Source: Alectoria sarmentosa
Lineage: Eukaryota; Ascomycota; Lecanoromycetes; Lecanorales; Parmeliaceae
Assembly: GCA_009733775.1 (NCBI GenBank)
Contig: WOGZ01000005.1
Coordinates: forward strand, 1 to 64,000
Direction: 5' to 3'
DNA: 64,000 nucleotides
Under the pieces are notes generated by a model. That model was not told the origin of the DNA and searched no databases. It saw only the letters and a program-made list of their open reading frames with translations. This document shows, piece by piece, positions 12,401-22,918 of the stretch (positions are counted from its first letter, which is position 1; every line of letters begins with the position of its first letter). Position numbers and translations under genes: made by a program.

Positions 12401-15400
12401 AAAAGAAATATATTTTAAATAATATTAAAAGCAATAAACACTCACGCATTTATACATAAAACGTTTTACGATATATTAAAATTATAAAAATAAAATTTAT
12501 TTAAAATCAATTTATCATAATATAAAACAATTTAATAATCGAATTTAAAATTCATATATTAAAGTTTACAATTAACACTTTTATACGTAATTTTATGAAA
12601 TAATTTAATAATTAAATAAACATATAAATAAAGTTTATTAAACGATTTATTAATAATTTTTGAAGTAATAATAATCGATAAATAATTAAATAAGTAATAT
12701 AAAGTAAGATTAATAATAACGCACGATTAAAGAGAAGCTTATTTTATATTACGATTAATTTTTTATCGACGTTTTTATTACTTTCGATAAAATTATAATA
12801 ATAATAAAATATAATACGTAAGTCGATTTTATATATTCAAAAATCTATCGTAAAGCAAATAATAATTATTATTAAAAAATAAAAAATCATTAGCTTCAAA
12901 ATTTAAATGATAATTTTTAAATCAAAAAAAGTCTTTTGATAAAAATTTTTTATGGCGAAAATTTATAATATACGTTATTGTCGAAAATGAGAAAAAGAAT
13001 ATTGTTGAAAAAAAAATTAAAATGAATAATTAAAAAAGAGCTTTTAACTTCGACGAATATAACGTAAAAGATTCGAATTCGAATTATTATAATTTAAGCT
13101 ATTAATTAAAAAAGAAAAAACGTATTTTTATAATATTTATTTTTTCGTTAATATATATTAATTATCGTTATTAAGTGAAATTTAAACTTAAAAATCTATT
13201 ATATAAGTATATTCGCGTTAAAAAAATATATTAAAGTCTCTTATAAACATTTTAATTATCTTTTATAACTTTATTAAAATCATATCTTTTATATTATCGA
13301 TTATTAATTTTAATTTTAATTTTAATTTTCGAAATTATTATTTTTTAACGTTTTTCATTACATTAATATTATAACGAAAACAATTTTAATATATATAAAT
13401 TTAAATTATTTAATTATTTTAATTAATCGTGCTTTTTTACTTAAATAAATATTAAATATTTATATTTATATTATAATATCATTAATTTCAATATAAGAAA
13501 CTAATATTAATTATTATTTTACGAATAAATATATGTTTTTGAAAATATATTTTTTAAATAAACGAAATAATAAAAATATATATTAAAAAATATATAATAA
13601 ATATTATATATAAGTTAATTAAGTATATAAAAAATATAAGAGAATCGTGTTTTTAAATTTAATCGTTAAAATAATATTAAGACACGATTCATCTTAAAAT
13701 TAATCTTAAAAATAATCTTAAAATTAATATACGTTACGTAAAAATCTAATTTTCAACATTTTTTTACAACGTTAAAAGATAACGTATATAATTATTTTAA
13801 CATTTTTTTATAGCGATACGTTATAATATTCTTATATAAAAACTTTTTTTTCTTTATAATATAAGAAACTTAATAAAAATTTGAAAAATATCGCTTTAAT
13901 ATAAAAACATATTTTTCTTTTTAATATAAAAATTAAATAAAAATTTGAAAATTATCGCTTTAATATAAAGATTCAACATATTATAACGCTTTAATATAAA
14001 AACTTAATACGCTATAACGTTTTAAAGTAAAAACTTATTTTTCTTAATAATATAAGAAAACTTTTAATATAAAAATTTAATTTTCTTTATAATATGAAAA
14101 GTTCAATAATAATTTAAAATTTAACGACTTAATTAAAAACGTGATTCTCTTTATATAAAAAACTTGATTCGAAATAAAAATTCATTTTTCGTAATAATAT
14201 TGTTACGAGCGTATTTTACATTTTTAATAAAGTTAACTTTTCTTTAACATCACATTTTTTTTAACATTACTCGATTAAACTTAAAGTGTCTTAATAAAGG
14301 TATTTATTTTTACATAAATGTCTTTTTTTTATATATATATTTTCTTTTCGCTTAACTGTCTTACTTAATACACTTATATAACATAATTTTATATTAACTT
14401 TAATATTATAACTAAGTTATCTTACTTATTTCATTCGTATTAATTAACGAATTCAAAAAATCGAGTTAATAAAAACTTTATCAAAATATTAAAATTATTA
14501 AGATATCGTATTCTTAAATTAGATTATTTACGATAATTAAAATTCGAATAATTCGCATCGAGATAACGATTCGTTTTATAATAATAACGAATATAAAAAA
14601 AATATTAAAACATTCATTTAATTAACGAATCGAAAAAAAAAATTATATATCACTTTTATATAACTTAAATTAAAACAATATTAATTATATGATTTAAAAG
14701 ATTATTATCAAAAATATTTAAAATTTTTACGACATTATTATCGAACAAGAAATCACGATTTTATAATTTTTAAAGTTTATTTTCTTCATTTCGCATTATT
14801 AAGTTTTTTTATATAAAATCGACGACGATATAATAAAAATCTTTTGTATAAATAACGAAACTAAAAAAACGTTATTTAATTAACACATTATCTTTACGAG
14901 AACTTAATAAATAAATAAACGATTAAATAATATCCTTTATTGTTTTTTATGTGTCAAATCAAATTTCTTTATTACACGAAAATCGTTAAACATATTAAAT
15001 AAGAAATGTTAAAATTCTTCTTTGTTACAATACTTTTTAACATTACATTTTTTAAAATATTTAATTTTTTTTAAAATAAAAATAATATTATAAAATCTTA
15101 TATTATCGTTTAAGAAATGTTTAAAAATTTTAATAATATATATAACGACTTTAATTCGTATAAAATATTCGATATAAGATTTTATAATTCGAATTTCAAT
15201 ACATAAAAAAAGAAAATTTTCGATAAAATTTTAATCAAATTTACGATAATTATTTCGTTTTTATAATTTATTAAATAATAAAAGATTTTATATTTAATTC
15301 GTATTATTATAAATAGTTTTCGATAATATATTATAAATTAAAAGTTTAACATTTTCAAAAATTATGTTAAATAATTTTGATAATGCGATATTAATTTACG

Positions 15401-17650
15401 TTTTATAAATCGATAATACGAATATAATAAAAATCACGTAAACTATCATTAAAAATATAATAGTTATAATATAAATTTATTATATTTAAATAAAATAAAT
15501 AAAATATCGAATAAAAATAAATTAAAAAAAGAATATTATAAAATAAATATATATTTAAATTTTTTTTTCGAACAATTACGTTAATAAGATAAATGCTTTC
15601 GTTATTAAAAAATTAATTATATAATTATAAATGAAAATGCGTTTTATAAAGATAAAAAAATTAAAAAAAAAAATTATTAAAAAAAATGACTAAAGATTTA
15701 CGTTAAAATTTATATTAAATTTATTATCTCGATTATTTTTAAAATAAGTTTATAAACGCAATTTAATTACATTGAATTAACGTATTTTAATTAATATTCG
15801 ATTTAATAAATTAATAAATCTTATATTTTTGAACGATTTAAATGTTTATTTTTTTATTTTTTTATTTTTAAAATTCGAGCGATATCTTTATTATATAAAA
15901 AAATAGTGTAAAATTAAGTTAAAATACCTTAAATTTATATATGCAATTAATTATAAATTTAACGTTATTTTTTATTTTGAATAACGCTCGAGTAACGACT
16001 TTTAAGTCTCTTAAACGTTTTTATCAAAAATTTATATATAAAAATCTTATATCTTTTGCCCTTTACTCTTTTAAAGATAAAATTTCTTTATAATTTCGTA
16101 AATTATATAATTCGATATACGTTTTTTAATAATATAAAAATATTAAAGTTTAAATGTAGATATATAAATTAATATTTAATTCAAATATATTATTATTCGA
16201 AACGATAACGAAATTTTCGAAAAATATTTACGCTTATTTAACGAATTATTTTCTTTTTTAAATAACATTTTTATTTTTTATTATATTTACGAAGTTATTA
16301 TATCGTTAAAATCGCATAACTTTATTTTATAATAATTATTATATAAACATATAATATAAATTTTTAAAAGTCGCGAGAAATCGATTATAAAAGATTTGAT
16401 ATATTTTATATATATTTTTAAATAAACGTAATTTTATATAGAATTCGTAAATCGTAAATGATATAACGATAAAATTAATAAAAAACGTAAAATTTTTATT
16501 TAATAATCGTAAATCGTAAAACGTAAAGTTCGAATCCGAAAAAAAAAAGAAAAAAAAATTTTAAAAAAGAAAAAATTTTAAAATAAAAAAAAATCACAAT
16601 TCGTTTCAAATCTGTATAAAATTTAGAAATTTAATAAATAATTAAATTTAGAATTTCGATTCGAAAAAGAAAAAAAATCTAATTTTAAAAGAAATTTTAA
16701 AAAAAAATTAGAAAAAAGAGATTTAAATTTTAAAACAAAAGAATAACTTTTTGCAATTTAAATAAAACTTATAAATTTAATGCCTTTATAATTTTAATGT
16801 ATTTATAATTTAAATACATTAATAACTTAAGTTCGTTTCGTCTTCGTTTGTTTTTAAATATTATAAATTTAATTTATAAACTCTAATTTATCATTATTTA
16901 ACATTTTTATTTTAATTTTAAATTTTTTCTCTTTTCACATATTTGTTAATTACGTTCGAAATTGTTTTTTATAAAATTTGATTTCAAATTGCGATCGATA
17001 AAGGTCTCGAGAATTTAACATTTTATATATTAAAAAATTTATAAATTTTTCGATTCTTTTATATTTAATAAAAAAGAATTCAAAAAAACGCATTTAATAT
17101 TTAATTTACGTTTTCATTTTTTAATTATATTAATTATGCGAATATAGCGATTTAAAGAAAAAAATAATAATATAATTTCATTTTTATTTATTTTTTTATT
17201 TATTATACGAGGCTCGATCGAATTTAGCGTGATTGAATATTATTTATATATATATATATATATATATTTTATTTTATATAAATTATCATAAATAAAATTT
17301 TATTTATATTAAATATATATATATTATTTTAATTATATATTCAATTTTTAATAATTATTTTTATTTTTATTAATATAATTAAAAATCTTATATATATATA
17401 TATTATTATAAAATTTTAATATATTTTATTTATCGTATATATATATATATATATTTAAAAGATAATAAATAATAAATTTAAAAAACGAAATAATTACGTT
17501 TTTACGTTATTAAACTTTAATTTTTCTAAATTTAATTCAAAATAACGTTAATAAAATAAAAATATATATATTTTAATAATATAAATATGCATATATTAGA
17601 AAAATATATTATTAATATAAAGATATTTCGATTTTGATTTTAAATTCTTT
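9479..17650. other. AT-rich RIP-type block, no genes
   Basis: About 8.2 kb of very AT-rich DNA without a credible coding frame, RNA gene or recognisable protein domain. It contains the second copy of the dispersed repeat (13582-13798) and simple TA and poly-A/T tracts, notably around 17230-17460. I expect it to consist of old mutated transposons beyond hand recognition. The block ends abruptly about 300 bp before the first real gene. Confidence 0.7.
13582..13798 (+). repeat. Dispersed repeat, copy B
   Basis: Same-orientation partner of 321-530 (see that entry). Differences are mostly transitions, consistent with RIP acting on both copies. No clear target duplication was found on either side. 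Confidence 0.6.
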
Positions 17651-17957
17651 TGTATTTTACGCGCTCAAAAAATATAATATTTTTTAAAAAATACATTATC
17701 TTTAAAAAAAATTCAAAAAACAGAAAGAAAAAAGAAAAAAGAATAACAATAAACGGCTCTTGGTAGCTATCGTCTTCCGTACTGCCCCTCTGTAAGAATC
17801 CATCTTCTTTCCTTGTGACCCCGTTCCTGTATCGAGAGATGTTTGCGCATTTATAATCACGTGCCTGGTTCTGTGTCGCGAGCGAAACGTAGCTTTGGTC
17901 TTCCTTTCCACTGCATCCCTGAAGCCTTCTGTATCTGCCCCCACCAATAACCTCGCC

Positions 17958-19669
17958 ATGTCGCGCGACTCTGTCTCAGCATGTGTCGCTTCTCTCTCTT
18001 CCGCCTACCATGACTGCGCCGAACTCATTCAACACATCAAAGCCAAAAGGAAATCTCACAATACCTTTCAAGATGCATCGATTGACGCCTCGACCCAGGA
18101 GTTGGAGTCCTCGTTGAACCGCGGGGAAAGCGCTGTGAGCAATCAGTATGAACGCACCTACAAACGCTGTGGTGACGCCTTCGCACAAGGCGATCGTATG
18201 TTTTCAAGGCACGAATAGTTAGAGTTATTGCTGAATGTTATTTAGAGTTAGCCAGGGATGCTCTGCAGGACATTGTTACTCACCTCCAAGGACAGGTCAT
18301 TGCGAATCTTAAAGCGCAAGGGCAGCAAAACACATTCATCGACTTCATAGCCCTGCAGGATGTATGCGACTCGAGCCAAGATCAAGCCATTCTAGTCCTC
18401 ATGCAGCTGCAACAGCGTACCATTGCCTTGGGTCCAGTTGAGACTTTACCTTTAAATCCCCTCAGTGCTGTTGGTCGGCTCTCCTCTCCTCCACAGAACG
18501 CGGCCCAACCTTCAAGGCAGAACACCAGTTCCGTCACCGCATCTTCCTCTCCAAATACCTATAGCGGAAGCCTCCTCCATGTTCGAAATACGTCCTTATC
18601 GCCTTCCACTAGCCCAATCACGCCCCCAAGCACATCCAGTACCTCTCAATGCGCCCCGCGCCCGGATTCAGCGCGAGAGTCCATGGAAAGGACGAGCACT
18701 GACAGGAGAGATGCTGCTCAATACAAGCCAATGGCTACTACGGTCATTACGACAGGATTGTTCGGCATCGGTAAGAGAACGAAAGTCGAGCCAGTAGTCA
18801 GTCCTCCAGAAAACCCCCTCGTTGACCAATACCTGGCTGTGGCAATAGAAGATGCAAACAATGGTTTATCTAGCAGCGCTTCGATCAGATCTAGAACCAA
18901 TTCTATAAGCACAGCAGTAAGTTCCATCTACGAGCCTGATCACCCAGCCTTCAATTCATGGCAAGACTACCGGTCTTTAAGCCCAGCATTTTCACAAAGG
19001 CCTACCGAGTCTACCATATCCCTCGACACAGTGAGTCATGCTCCACCGCATAGATTTTCGGGCTCACTCAAACCTTTCGACTCCCAGCGGCCTACTTCTG
19101 CGGCCACTGTTGAAATACTCTCATCCAGTAGATTAATCAGTTCGACCAACCCAAAGGATCTGCTGCCATGCGAACGGAACAAATACGCGGGTTTTTGCAA
19201 AGGCGCTTGGAGACAGCAGATCGGCGACAGGAAAAGAGCTTTGGAAGAGAGAGTGCGACCAGGAGGCATGTATAATGCAGCAAAATACTATCAATGCAAA
19301 ACATGCAAATTTGAAGGCCGCTTAATACAAATTGACAAGAAAACAAGTGGCTTTGACATGCGAGTCTTCAAGCTTGTGCAAGGAATACAATTTCGCTGGG
19401 AGTTCATGCTCAAGAGCCATATCCAGGTTAAGGAGGTCTGCTCAGACCCCACAAAAGCCACCTTTGGATGCATATTCTGCTGCGCTGAGGGTAGGGATAC
19501 GCCAATGTTCGGTGGAATTCAGACTTTTATGAACCATCTGGTAGAGCATAGGGAACGTCTTCCGACTGAAGAGGTTCTGTACCGAATGAATTGCCTTGTG
19601 GGAAGGCAAGCCGCGATTGACGAGGATTTTGATATCAATATCATCAGCATCGAGGGAGGACAGATATAA
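17958..19669 (+). CDS. Uncharacterised zinc-finger-like fungal protein
   Basis: Two exons, 17958-18195 and 18246-19669, joined by a 50-nt intron with GTATGT donor, GCTGA branch-like site and TTTAG acceptor, give about 553 residues. The N-terminal 130 residues look helical. Residues 150-350 are rich in S, T and P and probably disordered. The C-terminal part is the conserved region: a C430-x2-C433 pair in CKTCKFEG, then a C2H2-like site C488-x2-C491-x18-H510-x3-H514, ending in an acidic tail. I recall this C-terminal region, with its PGGMYN and FGCIFCCAEG motifs, as widely conserved in Pezizomycotina proteins of unknown function. DNA binding or metal binding is inference. The start is the ATG after CCTCGCC; an upstream in-frame ATG at 17895 is possible but less conserved-looking. 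It lies only about 300 bp from the AT-rich block. Confidence 0.85.
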
Positions 19670-20361
19670 CGTATTTAAACCAGGCTCAGTGTTGGATGCG
19701 TCCACCCGCAGTTGAGCGTCCTGTATGTCAACTGGGACGATGCATCACTGATTTTGTGCGTTTCTGCGCTTTCTCAGTGCTACAGATCCTGCCACAATCT
19801 GATACCTGCTTTTGCCAAGACTACATTCAAGGGCATCTGGCTTGTTCAAGTCAATGACTCACAAAGGAATGCCACATTCGTCAAGGTTCGTAGAGCCAGG
19901 CATGAGCCAGACCCGCTCCTGAAGTGGTCTCTAAGTCACAGAACAAGGGTAATGAACCTTAAAGAGTGACTTGCTTGTGGACCGACAGGACCAGGGGGGA
20001 ATGTTGCAATGGGAACCTACAAACTGAGAAGTTGTATTCGTTTCAGCAGGTGAAGGGACATGGGTTTTATATAGATGAACAATGCCAATCATACGCTGAA
20101 ATGGACCAAGGGTTCGTTCTTTGTTTTTGAAGGAAATTAATGTTCCAATTCAGGGGCTGATGAGATCAAGCGCCCGATACACACACGTTTCTGTGTTGCA
20201 ATGTGACACATGCATGAGGGCCGCCTCGTCGTCACGGGGAATCATGAACGAGCCGTGCAGCATCTAAGAGGCATCTCCTTTCACTTCCCAATCAAAATGC
20301 AACAAGACTCCGAAAGATCCTTGACTGGAGAAATACGTTTCCCATATTGCTGTGAGCAGTA
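19670..20361. other. Intergenic, convergent 3' ends
   Basis: 692 bp between the stop of the zinc-finger-like gene and the stop of YKT6. Composition is normal for genes but the frames here (for example 19712-19969 and 20210-20473) show no family features. It probably holds 3' UTRs and polyadenylation signals. Confidence 0.5.
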
Positions 20362-21212
20362 TTACATGATTACACAACAAGAATTTTGCTGCTTAGCCTG
20401 TTCTATAAGAATGGATGTCAATACAGTGTTCACAAATATCGCATCTAATGGAACAAAACAATGCTTACTATAAAACATCTTTGACTGAGCACTGAGCCCG
20501 TCGCTCTTCTCGACCAAGCTATCAATCTTTTCCCCTCTCTCCAACACGCTCTCAATCGTCTTATGCAGCACGATCTTCGTCTCATCAAGTTCTTTCTGAA
20601 TCTTCATTATGCTGTCCGCTTGTTGCGGATCCTGATACTTCTCAAGGTATTCCTTGAGCTGTGGAAAGGGTAGGTTCGGATTGGAGTTGGCGAAGGCGGA
20701 GCGAGGATAGCGGGAGAGGAACTCATCGACAACTTTGGAAAGCAGTTGATGTGCGACAAGGGCAGGATAGTCTGGATCGCTGATTATGATTCCCGCGACG
20801 CCTTCTGTGCGACCGTAGGCATGAAACGTGTAGGATGGAATGGCATGTCAGCTGAAAGTCAGACTGGTAGGGAGATGGCTATCAAAGCGCGGGTGGGGCA
20901 GTACATTTCTCTTCAATATCCTGCCTCTGTCCGGGTTTCGTTCGTTCGGCGACAGTCTTGCTGAATAGAGACATGAATTGGCCATAGCTGAGGTGCGAAG
21001 GAGCTATCAGCGCGGAACGGTCTTGTATAGCATGGTAGGATACCGTACTTGTCTCTTGTGAACCTTGAGTAGCTGCTGAGATCCTTCTCGACGCATAGCT
21101 CATGTGCTGGTTTGTTCTCGTTCTTGAGAATCTGATGTGCAGGCATCAGCATCGGTGTTGTTGTATAGCCCAATTGATACGAGCTACTCACACCGATGTA
21201 GAAGATCTTCAT
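20362..21212 (-). CDS. YKT6: Ykt6, R-SNARE with longin domain (one intron end abnormal)
   Basis: Five exons on the minus strand: 21212-21192, 21131-21049, 20987-20905, 20834-20469 and 20402-20362, about 197 residues. It starts MKIFYIG and has the longin-domain segment ERTKPGQRQDIE and the middle part with GVAGIIISD. The SNARE motif follows, including DETKIVLHKTIESVLERGEK with its central Arg, and the protein ends CCVIM, the CAAX-type prenylation/palmitoylation tail. Ykt6 is a soluble vesicle SNARE acting in Golgi, endosome and vacuole/autophagosome fusion. Introns 1, 2 and 4 are ordinary. Intron 3 (20904-20835) has a good GTACTG donor and a CTGAC branch site, but no AG lies between the in-frame TGA at 20848-20850 and the conserved YTFHAYGR frame; the needed end is AT. 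Either splicing is non-canonical, the assembly is wrong here, or the gene is damaged. Identity is near certain, integrity is not. Confidence 0.93.
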
Positions 21213-21609
21213 TTTATATGACGAACTAGAAAAAAGCTAGAGATGTTGTGGTCTGCAAGTCATACGAGAGAAGCAGTGAGAGAGAGGTTGATGATCACGC
21301 AGTCTGCGCCTTGGTGGTAATTTATGTACTTGTGAGCAGTTGCTTTATACATAATTACCAAATCGTCAATTACCTACCTTACGTATTTAAATGTATTTAC
21401 TAAGTAGGTAAATTACCAGCTACGCGTGATCGGATCGATTTATACCCCGACAATATTAGTGTATAATTAATCATATATCTCTTCGCGAGGGTTTCAGAAA
21501 CATTATCAATATCTTGACAGAATATAATAGTATTGTTATAGTGATGTTTTCACATATTTTGAAATTTTTTGATGGTAATCGTATTAACATTAAATAAGCG
21601 TAGCGAATA
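21213..21609. promoter_or_regulatory. YKT6 upstream region and transition to AT-rich DNA
   Basis: The 5' flank of YKT6. Composition falls off from about 21320 onward. It contains the quasi-palindrome at 21369-21416. No TATA box or other site is clear enough to name. Confidence 0.4.
21369..21416. repeat. 48-bp quasi-palindrome
   Basis: ATTACCTACCTTACGTATTT on the left pairs imperfectly with the reverse complement of the right side, which contains TACTAAGTAGGTAAATT. The central ATTTAAAT is self-complementary. It lies about 160 bp upstream of the YKT6 start, where gene DNA turns into AT-rich DNA. It could be a regulatory dyad or a small foldback remnant. Confidence 0.6.
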
Positions 21610-21943
21610 ATAAGATTACGATTATCTTAACGGCGAATTCTGATTTGCGACAATTATATCTAATTAATATTTCAAATAATAATCGTTAATAAACGAATTT
21701 TTTGATAATGTAATTTATTATTATTAAATATATATTAATATTATAATCGATTATAATTAAATAACGATAATTAAACGATTTTTTCGCACATTTATTTTAA
21801 TTATATATACGATTATTTTTAAAAAATCAAATTTTGAATATATTTATTTTTAAAATTTTTAAATATATTAAATTTATATTCGAAAATCTTATATATAAAA
21901 AAATATCAACGCTTTTAAATATTTAAATGCAAAAATTAATAAT
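21610..21943 (+). repeat. Large palindrome, left arm, outer part
   Basis: This segment is the reverse complement, with about 15-20% mostly transition differences, of roughly 30682-31015. Matching blocks include TAATGTAATTTATTATTATT, TATATACGATTATTT and ATATCAACGCTTTTAA. It continues at 29974 after the Gypsy-2 insertion. The arms may be the terminal repeats of a foldback-type transposon or two opposed copies of one repeat. Confidence 0.85.
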
Positions 21944-22126
21944 TGTTATAATAAGCATATAGGTTTGATAAGATATTTATTTTATTAAAAAGATTTGTCT
22001 ATCAAAAAAATACCTCGACAAGGTCTTTAATTTAACATTATAAATAATTAAATTTCTTAATAAAAAGAATCAAGATTCTTATATATTCTCATATTTTTTA
22101 TAAATTATTAAGATTATATTTTAATA
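21944..22126 (+). repeat. Gypsy-2 5' LTR
   Basis: 183 bp, starting TGTTATAATAAGC against TGTTACGACAAGC in the 3' copy; differences are C/T and G/A. The unmutated ends are TGTTA...TAACA. Several internal stretches resemble the Gypsy-1 LTR, for example ATAATTAAATTTCTT against ATAATCAGACTTTT, followed by AAAAAGAAT in both. Confidence 0.87.
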
Positions 22127-22127
22127 A

Positions 22128-22137
22128 TAATAACAAC
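22128..22137 (+). other. Gypsy-2 primer-binding site, RIP-altered
   Basis: TAATAACAAC starts one base after the LTR. It equals TGGTAGCAAC with three G-to-A changes. The position and sequence match those of Gypsy-1 and of the TRIM. Confidence 0.65.
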
Positions 22138-22495
22138 ATCGATATTATTTTATCAACATTATTTCTTTATTTGATAAACATTAAAATTCGATAATCAATT
22201 TATCGTTTCAATTCGATAAACATTAATGAAAAAACATCATAATTTATCAATCCTCCGCTCGATAAATTCTTTCATTTCGTTATCAAAACAACTTTCGAAA
22301 TCGTTTTTAAACATTTTTAAAGCAATTGTTTATTTAATAATATCTTTTAATCGTCGACGTAATAACATTATTAATCATCACATTTCAATAAAAAACGTCT
22401 TTCGAATTTTCGAATTTTTTTTCGAAATTTTTATTATTTTTCGAAAAATTTGAATCGACGATCATAAAACAAATTTCTTTCACCTCGAATTTTAA

Positions 22496-22594
22496 TGTTA
22501 GGGAAAGCGTGCTTTATCGCTAACCACTAGACCAAAAGAGCGTGGACCCCGCCAAGACGGCAAGATTCTATTAAAGCACACTATATCCGTAACA
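22496..22594 (-). repeat. TRIM LTR (3' copy on the minus strand)
   Basis: 99 bp, TG..CA bordered, 98/99 identical to 22820-22918. It contains the A-box-like stretch at 22534-22520 on the minus strand. Confidence 0.9.
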
Positions 22595-22819
22595 ATTGCA
22601 CACTTCGAAAAATGGCGCATGCCCTCATGCGCTGGCCTGCACACGCACTCGTATATAGGAACCCCTCGGGTGCGACGCGCCCGTAAGCCACTCGCAGGCC
22701 TGGTGTGCAGCTAGGGAAGGCACAGGGGTTATGAGTCCCTACCAAACCCGAGTGCAGCGGCGAATGACCTATCTTGACTGACCGATCACACCCGGAATCG
22801 AACCGGTGTTGCTACCATT

Positions 22820-22918
22820 TGTTAGGGAAAGCGTGCTTTATCGCTAACCACTAGACCAAAAGAGCGTGGACCCCGCCAAGACGGCAAGATTCTACTAAAG
22901 CACACTATATCCGTAACA
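22820..22918 (-). repeat. TRIM LTR (5' copy on the minus strand)
   Basis: 99 bp, followed on the minus strand by AA and then the primer-binding site. The A-box-like stretch is at 22858-22844, about 40 nt before the B-box-like stretch at 22804-22794, a spacing normal for tRNA genes. Confidence 0.9.

Larger units (their letters stand above)
22496..22918 (-). mobile_element. TRIM: 423-bp terminal-repeat retrotransposon in miniature
   Basis: Two 99-bp direct repeats (22496-22594 and 22820-22918) differ at one base (T/C at 22571 and 22895) and enclose 225 bp. Each repeat starts and ends with TGTTA...TAACA, and the whole is flanked by a 5-bp duplication, TTTAA (22491-22495 and 22919-22923). On the minus strand a primer-binding site TGGTAGCAAC (22817-22808) lies two bases after the LTR. 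There is no coding capacity. These are the defining features of a TRIM element, which moves using enzymes from an autonomous LTR element. Composition is about 50% GC, unlike the mutated Gypsy-2 around it. Part of it looks tRNA-like: TGGTCTAGTGGTTAG (A-box type) inside the LTR and GGTTCGATTCC (B-box type) just inside the element. A SINE is the alternative, but the direct LTRs and primer site argue for TRIM. Confidence 0.9.

Noticed and set aside
19712..20473. Two plus-strand frames between the zinc-finger-like gene and YKT6
   Set aside because: No domain or codon pattern; the second overlaps YKT6 coding DNA on the opposite strand.
22794..22858. tRNA gene on the minus strand
   Set aside because: A-box and B-box are present but the acceptor stem and a five-pair anticodon stem cannot be formed, and the A-box lies inside an LTR that is duplicated.
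22496..22918. CRISPR-like or simple direct-repeat pair
   Set aside because: Two 99-bp repeats with TG..CA borders, a primer site and a target duplication are explained by LTR retrotransposition.
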